Below are positions 33,688-43,413 of a DNA stretch of 64,000 nucleotides, piece by piece. The stretch comes from Paenilisteria portnoyi. GTDB lineage: Bacteria > Bacillota > Bacilli > Lactobacillales > Listeriaceae. Both the position numbers and the translations under genes were made by a program. Under the pieces are notes generated by a model. The model was not told where the DNA came from. It saw nothing but the letters and a program-made list of their open reading frames with translations, and made no database searches. The stretch's first letter is position 1; every line of letters begins with the position of its first letter. The stretch is from assembly GCF_014322795.1 (NCBI RefSeq), contig NZ_JAASTT010000001.1:62001-126000 (forward strand). Reading direction: 5' to 3'.

Positions 33688-35145
33688 ATGTTATTTAGTT
33701 TACGAAAAAATGAGTGGTTTGGTAACTTACGAGGGGACATTTTATCTGGCATAGTCGTTGCTTTTGCGCTCATTCCTGAAGCCATCGCTTTCTCTATTAT
33801 TGCAGGTGTGGATCCAATGGTAGGCCTCTACGCTTCCTTTACAATGGCTGTTGTTATCGCTTTTATTGGCGGACGACCGGCCATGATTTCAGCGGCTACT
33901 GGAGCCATGGCGCTTTTAGTAGTCGACCTGGTAAAGGATCACGGTTTGCAGTATTTATTAGCTGCTACTATTTTGACGGGGATTATCCAATTGCTGTTTG
34001 GCTATCTAGGCGTCGCCAAACTTATGCGTTTTATTCCTCGATCCGTGATGATTGGGTTTGTGAACGCGCTCGCTATTTTAATTTTTATGGCGCAGTTAAA
34101 ACAGTTGCAAGCGGCTAACTGGGTAATGTATGCCATGGTTGGTGCGTCTTTGCTTCTATTGTACGGCTTGCCTAAATTTTTCAAAGCGATTCCAGCGGCG
34201 CTTATTGCGATTATTGCCATGACATTCGTTAGTGTCATTTTCCACTTGGATGTAAAAACTGTTGGGGATATGGGCGCACTTTCTAGTTCATTGCCTGTTT
34301 TTTTGTTTCCATCGATTCCATTTACGCTTGAAACGCTTGGGATTATCTTACCGACAGCTATTGGGCTTAGCGTCGTTGGTTTATTAGAATCTCTCTTAAC
34401 AGCCACAATCATAGATGACATGACAGAGACAGAAAGCAATAAGACGAGAGAGGCGAAAGGTCAAGGAATTGCGAATATTGTAACTGGCTTTTTTGGCGGT
34501 ATGCCCGGTTGCGCCATGATTGGTCAGTCGATGATTAATGTGAGTTCTGGTGGTCGCAAACGATTATCTACTTTTACGGCAGGCGTATTTTTAATGTTCC
34601 TGATTCTAGTTCTAGGTAATTGGGTTGTGCAAATTCCGATGGCTGTGCTCATTGCTGTCATGATTACCGTTTGTATTAGCACGTTCGATTGGCATAGCTT
34701 TGAGTATATCAAAAAAGGACATTATACAGATACAGCGGTTATGATTATCACGGTCCTGACTGTCGTATTCACACATAACTTAGCGATAGGTGTCATTATA
34801 GGTGTGGTTCTTAGCGCAGTCTTATTCATGGTCAAAATTTCAAAAGTGAAAGTGGACATTATTCCAAAAGAGGACGGTAAGGTTGTGTACCGAGTGAAAG
34901 GCCAACTTTTCTTCGCCTCTGTTGATAATTTCGTCAATGCTCTTTCTATAAAGACAGAGAATAAGCGTGTATTATTGGACTTAAGTGAACTCCATATATG
35001 GGATGACTCGGGCGCTGAGGCTATTTATAAAGTAATCCTGCAATTTGAAAACGATGGGAATACAGTACGAATGGTCGGCCTAGACAAAGAAAGCCGCCGA
35101 ATGATGCGTCAATTAAGAAGCTATCTAAAAAATAGTTTCCGTTAA
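33688..35145 (+). CDS. SulP-family anion transporter with STAS domain
   Basis: Membrane transporter of the SLC26/SulP family (sulfate, bicarbonate or related anions). 485 residues. About 10-12 hydrophobic segments with the family start [20 protein letters not shown] and [28 protein letters not shown]; then a cytoplasmic STAS domain ([38 protein letters not shown]). GGGGG upstream of ATG 33688 is preferred over the in-frame TTG at 33673. A uspA gene follows 18 bp downstream, a common pairing. The substrate is not readable from sequence. Confidence 0.92.
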   Translation: MLFSLRKNEWFGNLRGDILSGIVVAFALIPEAIAFSIIAGVDPMVGLYASFTMAVVIAFIGGRPAMISAATGAMALLVVDLVKDHGLQYLLAATILTGIIQLLFGYLGVAKLMRFIPRSVMIGFVNALAILIFMAQLKQLQAANWVMYAMVGASLLLLYGLPKFFKAIPAALIAIIAMTFVSVIFHLDVKTVGDMGALSSSLPVFLFPSIPFTLETLGIILPTAIGLSVVGLLESLLTATIIDDMTETESNKTREAKGQGIANIVTGFFGGMPGCAMIGQSMINVSSGGRKRLSTFTAGVFLMFLILVLGNWVVQIPMAVLIAVMITVCISTFDWHSFEYIKKGHYTDTAVMIITVLTVVFTHNLAIGVIIGVVLSAVLFMVKISKVKVDIIPKEDGKVVYRVKGQLFFASVDNFVNALSIKTENKRVLLDLSELHIWDDSGAEAIYKVILQFENDGNTVRMVGLDKESRRMMRQLRSYLKNSFR

Positions 35146-35163
35146 GGGGGAGGAGAGAGTCGA

Positions 35164-35583
35164 ATGAAAAATATTTTACTTGCTGCCGATGGGTCTGTGC
35201 ATGCGGTGAATGCAACAGAGGAAATAGTTAAACTCAGTAAAGGATTCCCTGATATACACGTGACAGTCATTAGTGTCATCGATTCTAGCGAGTCTAAATC
35301 TGCAGCTCTAGATTTGAAATCTAATAAGGATTTACTGCACATGAGACGATTGAAAAAAATAGAGGAGACACTAAATAAGTTAGAGAGGGCTAAAATAGAT
35401 TACCAGGTAGAGTTGCTACACGGAGATCCCGGACCAAGCATCATAAAATATGCGTCTGAGCACGAAACAGATTTACTCATTTTAGGCAGTCGTGGCTTAA
35501 ACTCCTTACAAGAAATGGTGATGGGAAGCGTCAGTCACAAAATAGTGAAACAGGTAGCATGCCCAGTTTTAGTTGTTAAATAG
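35164..35583 (+). CDS. Universal stress protein (UspA family)
   Basis: 139-residue nucleotide-binding stress protein. NILLAADGSVHAVNATEEIV at the N-terminus and the ATP-binding motif GSRGLNSLQEMVMGSVS (G-2x-G-9x-G-S/T) near the C-terminus indicate the ATP-binding subgroup. GGGGGAGGAG lies before the ATG. Probably co-transcribed with sulP and possibly modulating it (inference). Confidence 0.92.
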   Translation: MKNILLAADGSVHAVNATEEIVKLSKGFPDIHVTVISVIDSSESKSAALDLKSNKDLLHMRRLKKIEETLNKLERAKIDYQVELLHGDPGPSIIKYASEHETDLLILGSRGLNSLQEMVMGSVSHKIVKQVACPVLVVK

Positions 35584-35644
35584 AAAAGGTTTCCAGATGA
35601 CGATAATATAATTATGTAAACAAGGGAGCTTTAAAAACTTTTCC

Positions 35645-35673
35645 CTGACATTTGAGGCATTTTCATTTATAAT
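35645..35673 (+). promoter_or_regulatory. Promoter of the coiled-coil protein gene
   Basis: CTGACA (35645-35650), 17-bp spacer, TATAAT (35668-35673), 40 nt before ATG 35713. Confidence 0.7.
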
Positions 35674-35712
35674 AGAAGATAGAAACAGAATTGCTGATTG
35701 AAGGTGATATGG

Positions 35713-36552
35713 ATGGTAAATAAGAATCCCAAAGTATATAAAAAAATGTTAGAGAACAATCATACACTCCCGTACAAAGTTCGCGTAGATGGGCAATTTT
35801 TCGAAGTGATTGTTTATTCGATGCTCGGAAAAATCGCGGGTATTATTGTTGCTGATCCTAATGGCCTGACAGTAGACCGTGAAACAGCGGAAAAAGTGAT
35901 TATTGAGGTTCAGAAATATAGTTTTTACTTTGATTACTTGAAAAAACGAGCGCAGTTAGTCAAAGAACGTGATAGCATTACCGCCGAGCGAATTGAAGGT
36001 GTTCAGCGCATTTTGAATGAAAAAGGGTTGTTTGGTCAGAAACTGCAGTCCGAGATGGATGAGCTGAATTTAGCACTGGAAGTTTATAAACAGCAGCAAC
36101 GCAAATTAGATATTTACCAAGAGGACATTACGCTTTTAAATGAAAAAGTGGAGTCGCAACAGGAAATTTATGAAGAAGATTGGAATAATGCGGAGGACTT
36201 GTCGTTAGCATATGCCATGGCCGCGTATGGACAAAGTCTCTATTTAGAGAAAACACGCGATACCCGTAAGAAAATGCTGAAATGGACGCAAATGCACGGG
36301 AAAATGTTACCGCCAGAACAACGTCGTGCGCTCTCAAAACTCGCCTTTGTTCTAAGCGAAGCCCAAGCTGGTCATATTTTTGATCAAATTATTTCACTGA
36401 TACCGATGCTCGAGAATGGTTTGAACTTAAATCGAAATCAAGAAATCCCAGCGCGTGTGAAGGATTACGGTAAGGCATATGAAGCGTATTGTCGTGTGTA
36501 TGAACCGCCGATGGAGAAAATAGGACCTTTAATTCGAAATAAGAAAGCCTAA
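35713..36552 (+). CDS. Hypothetical cytoplasmic protein with coiled coil
   Basis: 279 residues, family not recognised. A short beta-like N-terminal part (YKVRVDGQFFEVIVYSMLGK, IAGIIVADPNGLTVD) is followed by a long helical region rich in Glu, Lys and Gln (about 75-165) that should form a coiled coil, then an all-helical C-terminus with LPPEQRRALSKLAFVLSEAQ. No signal peptide or membrane segment. AAGGTGA 5 nt before ATG 35713 is preferred to the TTG at 35698. murB follows 25 bp downstream, so they may share a transcript. Confidence 0.75.
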   Translation: MVNKNPKVYKKMLENNHTLPYKVRVDGQFFEVIVYSMLGKIAGIIVADPNGLTVDRETAEKVIIEVQKYSFYFDYLKKRAQLVKERDSITAERIEGVQRILNEKGLFGQKLQSEMDELNLALEVYKQQQRKLDIYQEDITLLNEKVESQQEIYEEDWNNAEDLSLAYAMAAYGQSLYLEKTRDTRKKMLKWTQMHGKMLPPEQRRALSKLAFVLSEAQAGHIFDQIISLIPMLENGLNLNRNQEIPARVKDYGKAYEAYCRVYEPPMEKIGPLIRNKKA

Positions 36553-36577
36553 AGATGGCGTTAGAAAGGTAAGGCGT

Positions 36578-37492
36578 ATGTATACAACTCAAACGATGGA
36601 GCAATTAAAACAAGAAATTCCAACACTTATTATAAAAAAAGATGAAGATTTAGCGGCGTACACGTTTACAAAAACTGGTGGGAAAGCTGATCTTTTTGTT
36701 ATGCCTACAAGTCATGAATTAGCGGCAAAGACAATTGCTTTTGCCCAAACGAATCAGATTCCGTTAACCATACTCGGAAATGGCTCGAATTTGATTATTA
36801 AAGATGGCGGTATTCGTGGTATTGTGATGTATTTGGACGCTTTACATGCCATCAAGCGGGAAGGGACACGTATTGTTGCTGGTTGTGGCGCTAAGATTAT
36901 CGATGTGTCCAGGTTTGCGCTAGAGGAATCTCTCAGCGGTTTAGAGTTCGCATGCGGCATCCCTGGCTCTGTCGGCGGTGCCCTGTACATGAACGCAGGT
37001 GCATACGGCGGTGAAATATCCGATGTCCTAATCGAAGCAACAGTATTAACAGCGACCGGCGAACGCTTGCATCTTCAAAAAGATCAACTAGAAGCCAGAT
37101 ATCGTAAAAGTTCCATCGCGGACAAGCATTATATTGTGCTAGAAGCCGTCTTTGAACTGGAACTCGCTGATAAAGAAAAAATCCGCTTAAAAATGGACGA
37201 ACTAACAGAAATGCGCGAATCAAAGCAACCACTAGAATATCCGTCATGCGGTAGTGTTTTCAAACGCCCACCTGACCATTTTGCTGGGAAATTGATTCAA
37301 GAAGCTGGACTGCAAGGATATCAAATCGGCGGTGCACAAGTATCAACAAAGCATTCCGGTTTTATCGTTAATATTGACCAAGCAACAGCGACGGACTACA
37401 TGGAATTAATCGAACACGTTCAGAAAACAGTTTTTGAACAATCTGGTATTTTACTGGAAACAGAAGTGAAAATTATCGGGGAAGATAAGTAA
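36578..37492 (+). CDS. murB: UDP-N-acetylenolpyruvoylglucosamine reductase
   Basis: FAD/NADPH enzyme making UDP-MurNAc, the second step of peptidoglycan precursor synthesis. 304 residues, the shorter type II form. FAD-binding motifs TILGNGSNLIIKDGGIRGIV and LEFACGIPGSVGGALYMNAG are clear; the catalytic Ser lies in SCGSVFKRPP, and YRKSS and the C-terminal Glu in LETEVKIIGE complete the active site. Same locus as L. monocytogenes murB, as I recall. Confidence 0.96.
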   Translation: MYTTQTMEQLKQEIPTLIIKKDEDLAAYTFTKTGGKADLFVMPTSHELAAKTIAFAQTNQIPLTILGNGSNLIIKDGGIRGIVMYLDALHAIKREGTRIVAGCGAKIIDVSRFALEESLSGLEFACGIPGSVGGALYMNAGAYGGEISDVLIEATVLTATGERLHLQKDQLEARYRKSSIADKHYIVLEAVFELELADKEKIRLKMDELTEMRESKQPLEYPSCGSVFKRPPDHFAGKLIQEAGLQGYQIGGAQVSTKHSGFIVNIDQATATDYMELIEHVQKTVFEQSGILLETEVKIIGEDK

Positions 37493-37621
37493 GATAGAAA
37501 TCTTTTTAGTCTGTGAGAATTTGCAGGCTAGAAGGATTTTTTTATTTTCAGGTTAAGGTATGCATGGCAACGCTTTTTTTGATACAATGGAGGGAGTCAG
37601 AAACTAGAGGAGGATGTCATT

Positions 37622-38662
37622 TTGGACGCTTGGACCAAATTATTTTACAATCGCAGTTTTCGGCGTGTGCTTGTATTTATTTTAATCGCCGTTATTCTGT
37701 ATTTACTTAGAAGCATGATTGACATTATCTTGCTTACGTTCATTTTCTCTTTCCTCATTAATCGCTTGGAGAATTTTATTTTAAAGCGGATTTCCATTTA
37801 TCGAAAAATTATCGTGATTATTCTGTATGCGTTTATCGCGCTGGGTATTACGTTATTGATAGTGAAATATATTCCAATGTTAATCGAGCAAATGGATCAA
37901 CTTATCCGTTCCATCAACCATTTCTATACGAAGCCAAGCAATAATGAGACGGTGAATTACATCATGTCTCTTGCAAAAGAGTTCGAAATAACGAAATACG
38001 CGAATGATGGCATTCAGTTCTTATTCACCTACTTAGCTAATATTGGTGTAGTCGCGATGAATACGTTCATTGCTTTGATTCTAAGTCTGTTCTTCTCTCT
38101 TGGAAAAGAGCAACTTATTCTATTCACCAGCAAGTTTGGCCAAAGTAAGGTCGCATTCGTATATGATGAGGTAAAGTATTTTGGTAGTAAATTTAATGAG
38201 ACGTTCGGTAAAGTCATTGAAGCACAATTCATGATTGCCTTAGTCAATTGCGTTCTCACAACAATCGCGCTTTGGATTATGGGATTCCCACAGTTGTTCT
38301 CACTTGCTATTATGGTTTTCCTGCTAGGTTTAATACCAGTAGCCGGGGTTATTATTTCGATGATACCTTTAACGATTATCGCGTACACCATTGGGGGCGT
38401 GAACTACGTCCTGATTATTTTGGCGCTCGTTGTGGTGATTCACGCGCTAGAATCTTACGTTTTGAACCCAAAATTAATGTCTGCTAAAACCGATTTGCCC
38501 GTTTTCTACACGTTCATCGTCTTGATTTTCTCCGAGCATTTCTTCGGTATTTGGGGATTAATCGTTGGGATACCAGTCTTTATGTTCTTCCTAGACGTGT
38601 TGGGAGTTATTAACAAAGACGAAGTGCTCGTTCATCCAGATCACAAAACAACAGATAAGTAA
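37622..38662 (+). CDS. AI-2E family (PerM-like) membrane transporter
   Basis: 346 residues, about seven to eight hydrophobic segments: two early ones (VLVFILIAVILYLLRSMIDI, IIVIILYAFIALGITLLIV), an extracytoplasmic/cytoplasmic helical part (MLIEQMDQLIRSIN), and the family's C-terminal block (LIPVAGVIISMIPLTIIAYT then PVFYTFIVLIFSEHFFGIWG). The family was named for autoinducer-2 export, but many members are Na+/H+ antiporters or have unknown substrates. TTG start with GGAGGATG upstream. Confidence 0.88.
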   Translation: MDAWTKLFYNRSFRRVLVFILIAVILYLLRSMIDIILLTFIFSFLINRLENFILKRISIYRKIIVIILYAFIALGITLLIVKYIPMLIEQMDQLIRSINHFYTKPSNNETVNYIMSLAKEFEITKYANDGIQFLFTYLANIGVVAMNTFIALILSLFFSLGKEQLILFTSKFGQSKVAFVYDEVKYFGSKFNETFGKVIEAQFMIALVNCVLTTIALWIMGFPQLFSLAIMVFLLGLIPVAGVIISMIPLTIIAYTIGGVNYVLIILALVVVIHALESYVLNPKLMSAKTDLPVFYTFIVLIFSEHFFGIWGLIVGIPVFMFFLDVLGVINKDEVLVHPDHKTTDK

Positions 38663-38725
38663 GTTAGAACTGAGAAGGTTGATCATGCAATTTTCTCAGT
38701 TTTTCTAATGGGAGGACATAAAAAG

Positions 38726-39994
38726 ATGAGTCGCTATTTAATCATTATTTCATTGGATGCGTTAGGCGCAGCGGATTTAGATGATATCACCGGACTGCCA
38801 ACGCTCGCTTTTTTGAAAAATAACGGGGCGTATGTGGAGGCAGTTGAAACGATTTATCCCTCGTTAACGTATCCAGCGCATACGACCATCGTAACGGGGC
38901 ATTACCCAAGGACGCACGGCATTGTGAACAATACAAAAATCCAGCCCGAAAAAGTGTCACCAGATTGGTTTTGGTTTCGCGAAGCAATCAAGGTTCCAAC
39001 ACTATACGATACGGCAAAATTGGCTGGGCTTACCACGGCGGCTTTTTTATGGCCGGTGGCGGCGCGAAGTTCGATTGATTACAACATCGCGGAAATTTTT
39101 CCGAACCGTTTTTGGTTGAATCAGGTGATGGTCTCCTTATGGGGCAGTTCGCCGGGATTTTTAATGGATATGAACCGACGCTTCGGTAAATTGCGCAGAG
39201 GAATTGCGCAGCCGGAACTGGATGACTTTTTGATTGCAGCGGTAGAGGATACAATTTTGCGAAAGAAGCCGAATTTGACTTTGGCTCATTTTGTGGATAT
39301 GGATAGCATGCGGCACGCGCACGGTGTGAGATCGCAGGAGGCCGTGAATGCATTGAAACGGCATGACGCACGTTTGGCGAGGATTATCAATGCAACGAAG
39401 CAGAATGGTACATATGAGGACACAACGTTCATTGTGCTGGGCGATCATTATCAAATCGATGTCCATTCGGTGATTCAGCTCAATGTTTTGTTTGCGGAAC
39501 AAGGCTGGTTAACATTACAGCAAAATAAAATCGTTGCATGGGAAGTCTATGCGAAAAGTTGCGATGGTTCGTGTTATATATATGCGAAAGACAGCACTAA
39601 AATCGAGGCGATTCGAAAATTGCTTGAAAACTGCGAGGGTATCGAAAAAATTTATCAGCAAGACGAAGCAGCAGAATTTGGCGCAGACGATACGTGCGCA
39701 CTCATGGTAGAAGCGATAGCTGGGTATTATTTTAAAGATCAGGCATTTGGTGAAGTCGTTCAAAAAGTGACGCCAGAGGATATTGGAAATCCGGATTTTT
39801 ATCAAGCGGTACACGGCTATTCCCCGCAAAAACCGAATTATGCGACAACAATGATTGCATTCGGCAAAGGAATTAAATCAGGTGCTGTGATTCCGCAAGC
39901 ACGACTTATTGATGAAGCACCAACATTTGCGGCTATTTTGAATCTCGATTTGCCTGATACAGAGGGAACGGTAATCGAAGGTATTTTTGATTAA
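38726..39994 (+). CDS. Alkaline-phosphatase-superfamily phosphodiesterase (nucleotide pyrophosphatase type)
   Basis: 422 residues from ATG 38726 (GGGAGGA upstream). Type I phosphodiesterase/NPP fold: N-terminal ISLDALGAADL gives the first metal Asp; the nucleophile Thr is in YPSLTYPAHTTIVTGHYP; DMDSMRHAHG and LGDHYQ supply further metal ligands, and HGYSPQKPNY the last His. No signal peptide is seen, so it is probably cytoplasmic; substrate unknown. The UMF1-type MFS gene begins 19 bp after the stop, suggesting an operon. Confidence 0.88.
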   Translation: MSRYLIIISLDALGAADLDDITGLPTLAFLKNNGAYVEAVETIYPSLTYPAHTTIVTGHYPRTHGIVNNTKIQPEKVSPDWFWFREAIKVPTLYDTAKLAGLTTAAFLWPVAARSSIDYNIAEIFPNRFWLNQVMVSLWGSSPGFLMDMNRRFGKLRRGIAQPELDDFLIAAVEDTILRKKPNLTLAHFVDMDSMRHAHGVRSQEAVNALKRHDARLARIINATKQNGTYEDTTFIVLGDHYQIDVHSVIQLNVLFAEQGWLTLQQNKIVAWEVYAKSCDGSCYIYAKDSTKIEAIRKLLENCEGIEKIYQQDEAAEFGADDTCALMVEAIAGYYFKDQAFGEVVQKVTPEDIGNPDFYQAVHGYSPQKPNYATTMIAFGKGIKSGAVIPQARLIDEAPTFAAILNLDLPDTEGTVIEGIFD

Positions 39995-40013
39995 GCAAAG
40001 GGGATACGTCTAG

Positions 40014-41261
40014 ATGAAACTGACAAAACAAGAGAAGAGCTGGGTTTTTCAAGATTGGGGTAATTCGGTTTATTCGATTATGATTACGACGGCGATTTTG
40101 CCAATTTATTTTAAAGGAATGGCGAGTAACGCGGGGATTGCGGACCATGTATCGACAGCTTATTGGGGTTACGCGAATTCTTTAGGAACATTACTAATCT
40201 CCTTACTAGCGCCAATTCTAGGAACGATTGCCGATTATCAATTTTTCAAAAAACGGTTTTTCAGCTTATTTACGTGGCTAGGCATCGCATTTACCGTCGC
40301 TTTCGTCTTTGTTCCGAGCGATCAGTGGATGTTACTACTCATTTTTTACATGCTCTCACTCATCGGCTTTTCTGGTGCGAATATATTTTACGATTCCTTC
40401 CTAGTCGATGTCACCACCAATGATCGCATGGATAAAATCTCATCTTACGGTTATGCGTTTGGTTACCTAGGAAGCTGTATCCCGTTTGTCGCCTTTATCT
40501 TTTTTCAAGCAACCGGGATTCTGCCGATTAGTCAAACAATGTTGCTAAATGGGGCATTCTTGCTGACGGCGGTTTGGTGGGCTGCCTTTACAATCCCATT
40601 GTGGCGCAACGTTCACCAAGTTTATTTTATTCCGCACGATAAAAAGCCTGTACGCAGCAGCTTTCTCAGATTAGGCACTACACTTAAAAATATCAAGGAA
40701 TACCGCAATATTGTTCTGTTTCTCGTTGCGTATTTCTTTTATATCGATGGTGTGGATACTATTTTCCGAATGGCATCTTCCTATGGCATTGACCTCGGTA
40801 TTTCCGATACGACACTTATCATCGTTTTACTAGTCACGCAAATTGTCGCCTTTCCGTTCACAATCATATACGGGCAACTAGCCAAGCGTTTTGGAGGGAA
40901 ATCTTTGATACTTACAGCAATTTCCGTCTATGTAGTTATCTGTATTTACGCTATTTTCATGAAAACCGCTACAGACTTCTGGATTTTGGCGATGCTAGTT
41001 GGAACATCACAAGGCGGTATTCAAGCACTGAGCCGTTCCTATTTCGGCAAGATTATCCCAAAAGAACGATCCAATGAATTTTACGGATTCTATAATATTT
41101 TTGGCAAATTCTCAGCGATTATTGGTCCAGCATTGATGGGAGTCATCGCCCAAGTCACCGGTCACACACAATACGGCGTCGCAAGCCTCGTTGTTTTATT
41201 TATCGTAGGCGGTGTGTTATTGTTGTTTGTGAAACCTGAAAAGCTGAACCAGCCCGTTTAG
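40014..41261 (+). CDS. MFS transporter, UMF1 (Atg22-like) type
   Basis: 415 residues with about 11-12 hydrophobic segments. N-terminal SWVFQDWGNSVYSIMITTAI matches the start of UMF1-family proteins; SYGYAFGYLGSCIPFVAF and LSRSYFGKIIPKERSNEFYG are further typical pieces (the yeast relative Atg22 exports amino acids from the vacuole). Bacterial substrates are unknown. Probably co-transcribed with the phosphodiesterase gene. The family B repeat follows immediately. Confidence 0.88.
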   Translation: MKLTKQEKSWVFQDWGNSVYSIMITTAILPIYFKGMASNAGIADHVSTAYWGYANSLGTLLISLLAPILGTIADYQFFKKRFFSLFTWLGIAFTVAFVFVPSDQWMLLLIFYMLSLIGFSGANIFYDSFLVDVTTNDRMDKISSYGYAFGYLGSCIPFVAFIFFQATGILPISQTMLLNGAFLLTAVWWAAFTIPLWRNVHQVYFIPHDKKPVRSSFLRLGTTLKNIKEYRNIVLFLVAYFFYIDGVDTIFRMASSYGIDLGISDTTLIIVLLVTQIVAFPFTIIYGQLAKRFGGKSLILTAISVYVVICIYAIFMKTATDFWILAMLVGTSQGGIQALSRSYFGKIIPKERSNEFYGFYNIFGKFSAIIGPALMGVIAQVTGHTQYGVASLVVLFIVGGVLLLFVKPEKLNQPV

Positions 41262-41264
41262 CTT

Positions 41265-41540
41265 CGACAGAAATTGTTAGGGGGCGCAGTGAAAACCTTC
41301 TTTTGGTTTTTGCGGAGGCCACGAAAATTTCGAGGGACTGGGAATGTGAAGGCAGTTTCAGTACATTCAACTGCATATTGAGGTTCTACAAAAGCAAACG
41401 ACGCTTTTTAAGAACCACAACAAAGCCGGATCTGGAGACGCACATCATGGCGCAAGGCAAGGAACGAATGCTCGCTTTGCTCGCCCTCATATTGAGGCTC
41501 TAATTTGGCGAATTATGCCTCACAAGAGCCACAACAAAAC
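41265..41540 (+). repeat. Family B repeat region, copy 2
   Basis: Two hairpin modules: 41377-41423 (GGTTCT / AGAACC, inner AAAAGC / GCTTTT) and 41491-41537 (GGCTCT / AGAGCC), each starting ATTGAGG and ending CCACAACAA. A block at about 41300-41342 matches 20383-20425. The outer stems differ at paired positions (C to T on the left, G to A on the right), a compensatory change pointing to a conserved RNA or DNA fold. Confidence 0.75.
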
Positions 41541-41556
41541 ATAAGGAGTGAATACA

Positions 41557-42027
41557 ATGCAAGAAAAATATCAAAAAATCACAGATACATCAGGAATCAT
41601 GACATTCGAATTAGAACTAGACAGTAAAATCGCTAAAGTATGGGAACTCATCGCCACAACGAAAGGTTTTGCCCAATGGTTTCCTGAGCTAAGCGTCGGT
41701 GAGTCTGGTGTTGATGGGTTAATTTTATTCGATTTCGGAAATGGCGAGTACGAAGAAATGACAATTACCGTATATGAACCTAAGTCTATTTTGGAATACA
41801 CATGGGATAAGAACATGGTACGGTTCGAATTAACGGATCATGGCGAGAAAACAACACTTCGCTTCACAGAAGAAATCAACGAACTTACAACGCATACGCC
41901 ACGTGACATCTCGGGCTGGCACATGTGTTTACAGAAAATCCAAGGTATTTTAGAAGACAAGGACGTTTCGTTCACAGAAGACGAATTTTTAGCCTTATTT
42001 GATAAGTACCAAGCGTTGATGAACTAA
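41557..42027 (+). CDS. SRPBCC (AHSA1-like) domain protein
   Basis: 156 residues; ligand-cavity fold similar in class to the protein at 29.5 kb but clearly different in sequence. FELELDSKIAKVWELIATTK, GFAQWFPELS, the strand pair KSILEYTWDKNMVRFEL, and a terminal helix ending GWHMCLQKIQGIL. AAGGAG 8 nt before ATG 41557. Its ribosome site lies 3 nt after the family B repeat. No regulator gene is adjacent. Ligand unknown. Confidence 0.85.
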   Translation: MQEKYQKITDTSGIMTFELELDSKIAKVWELIATTKGFAQWFPELSVGESGVDGLILFDFGNGEYEEMTITVYEPKSILEYTWDKNMVRFELTDHGEKTTLRFTEEINELTTHTPRDISGWHMCLQKIQGILEDKDVSFTEDEFLALFDKYQALMN

Positions 42028-42106
42028 CTAGAGGAGTAAGCAGATGCAAATCCTTTAGTAGGAGCTAAATTAGCTAGGAAAAAAGAATGGGACAATTGAA
42101 AAATAG

Positions 42107-42166
42107 GAAAGCACACTGTAAAACTCTGATTCGTCAGATGTTCTTTTGCAGTGGTGCTTTCTTTTT
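42107..42166 (+). terminator. Terminator after the SRPBCC gene
   Basis: GAAAGCACACTGTAAAA pairs with TTTTGCAGTGGTGCTTTC (one bulge or mismatch), followed by five T. Confidence 0.8.
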
Positions 42167-42184
42167 GATGTTGGGGGTTTTGTC

Positions 42185-42215
42185 TTGACTTGAAGTGAAC
42201 TCCAAGGTGTAAGGT
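42185..42215 (+). promoter_or_regulatory. MerR-type promoter with 19-bp spacer
   Basis: TTGACT (42185-42190) and TAAGGT (42210-42215) are 19 bp apart, and the spacer contains the partial dyad TTGAAGTGAACTCCAA. This over-long spacer with a central dyad is the signature of promoters activated by DNA distortion by MerR-family regulators; a merR gene is second in the operon. Confidence 0.8.
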
Positions 42216-42256
42216 GAAGGAGTAGTGAAATTCAACATAAAGAACGGAGAATGTAT

Positions 42257-42997
42257 ATGTCGGGAAAAGTAATCGTTATTACAGGAGCATCAAGTGGAAT
42301 TGGAGAAGCTACTGCAAAACTTCTCGCTAAAAAAGGACATAAACTTGTACTCGGAGCGCGTCGGGAAGACCGTTTAAAAGAAATAGTAGAGGATATCGAG
42401 AAAGACGAAGGTTCCGCGGTGTATCAAGTGACAGATGTCGCGAAACATGATAGTGTGGAAGCATTAGCAAAACGTGCATTAGATACGTACGGTAAAATCG
42501 ATGTTTGGCTAAATAATGCTGGATTAATGCCGCATTCGACTTTTGATAAAAGGAAAGTGGCGGAGTGGGGCCAAATGGTGGACGTTAATATCAAAGGCGT
42601 ACTGTATGGAATCGCAGCTGCATTACCAACTATGCGTGAACAAAAGAGGGGTCATTTTATAAATATTTCATCTATCGCAGGGCATCAAACACATCCAGGC
42701 GGTGGTGTTTATAGCGGAACTAAATATGCTGTTAGAGCAATCAGTGAAGCGTTGCGCCAAGAAGAGGTCGTAGCTAAAAGCAATGTTCGCGTAACAATAA
42801 TTTCACCAGGTGCCGTTGCTACGGAGTTGACGCATACAATTACAGATGAGGATTTGAAACCGGGAATTGAGCAATTATACAAAGAGGTGGCGATTAGTCC
42901 AGAGCGGGTGGCAGAAACAATTCTTTTTGCTATGGATGCCCCAGAGGATACAGCGATGAACGAAATTTTGCTACGCCCAACGAGCCAACAAGTTTAA
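42257..42997 (+). CDS. Short-chain dehydrogenase/reductase
   Basis: 246-residue classical SDR. Cofactor motif TGASSGIGEAT, NNAG in VWLNNAGLMP, catalytic Ser in NISSIAGHQT, and YxxxK in YSGTKYAVRA. GARREDR after the second strand favours NADP(H). GGAG 7 nt before ATG 42257 is a better start than the ATG at 42251. First gene of SDR-merR-cupin; substrate unknown. Confidence 0.93.
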   Translation: MSGKVIVITGASSGIGEATAKLLAKKGHKLVLGARREDRLKEIVEDIEKDEGSAVYQVTDVAKHDSVEALAKRALDTYGKIDVWLNNAGLMPHSTFDKRKVAEWGQMVDVNIKGVLYGIAAALPTMREQKRGHFINISSIAGHQTHPGGGVYSGTKYAVRAISEALRQEEVVAKSNVRVTIISPGAVATELTHTITDEDLKPGIEQLYKEVAISPERVAETILFAMDAPEDTAMNEILLRPTSQQV

Positions 42998-43017
42998 AAG
43001 AGGAAGGGGAGGCACGA

Positions 43018-43398
43018 ATGAATATCAAAGTAGTGAGCGAGGAGACTCAGATTTCTGCAGATACGATTCGCTATTATGAACGAATTGGACTTATTCCTCC
43101 AGTGCGGCGCAACGAGAACGGTGTCCGTAAATTTGACGAAGAAGATTTGCGTTGGCTTTTATTCAGTCGTCATATGCGAAATGCAGGGCTCTCCATTGAG
43201 TCGCTGATTGAATATTTGAGTCTTTTCCGCGAAGGCGATGCTACGATTCCTGCACGCGTGGAACTTTTAAAAGAACAACGCAATGAATTACAGGATCGGA
43301 TTGACACCATGCAAAGCGCGTTAGAACGATTAGATTTTAAGATTGAGAACTACGGCAGCCACGTTTTACCGACCGAGAAGAAGTTAAAAGAATTTTAA
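43018..43398 (+). CDS. MerR-family transcriptional regulator
   Basis: 126 residues. N-terminal winged HTH with the family hallmark ADTIRYYERIGLIPPVRR and GVRKFDEEDLRWL; a dimerising coiled coil follows (EQRNELQDRIDTMQSALERL). No Cys effector-binding motif, so not a metal or redox sensor of the SoxR/CueR type; similar to the AdhR/YhdM-like aldehyde- or stress-responsive group (inference). Likely activates its own operon through the 19-bp-spacer promoter. Confidence 0.93.
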   Translation: MNIKVVSEETQISADTIRYYERIGLIPPVRRNENGVRKFDEEDLRWLLFSRHMRNAGLSIESLIEYLSLFREGDATIPARVELLKEQRNELQDRIDTMQSALERLDFKIENYGSHVLPTEKKLKEF

Positions 43399-43413
43399 AA
43401 GGAGTTGATTAAT

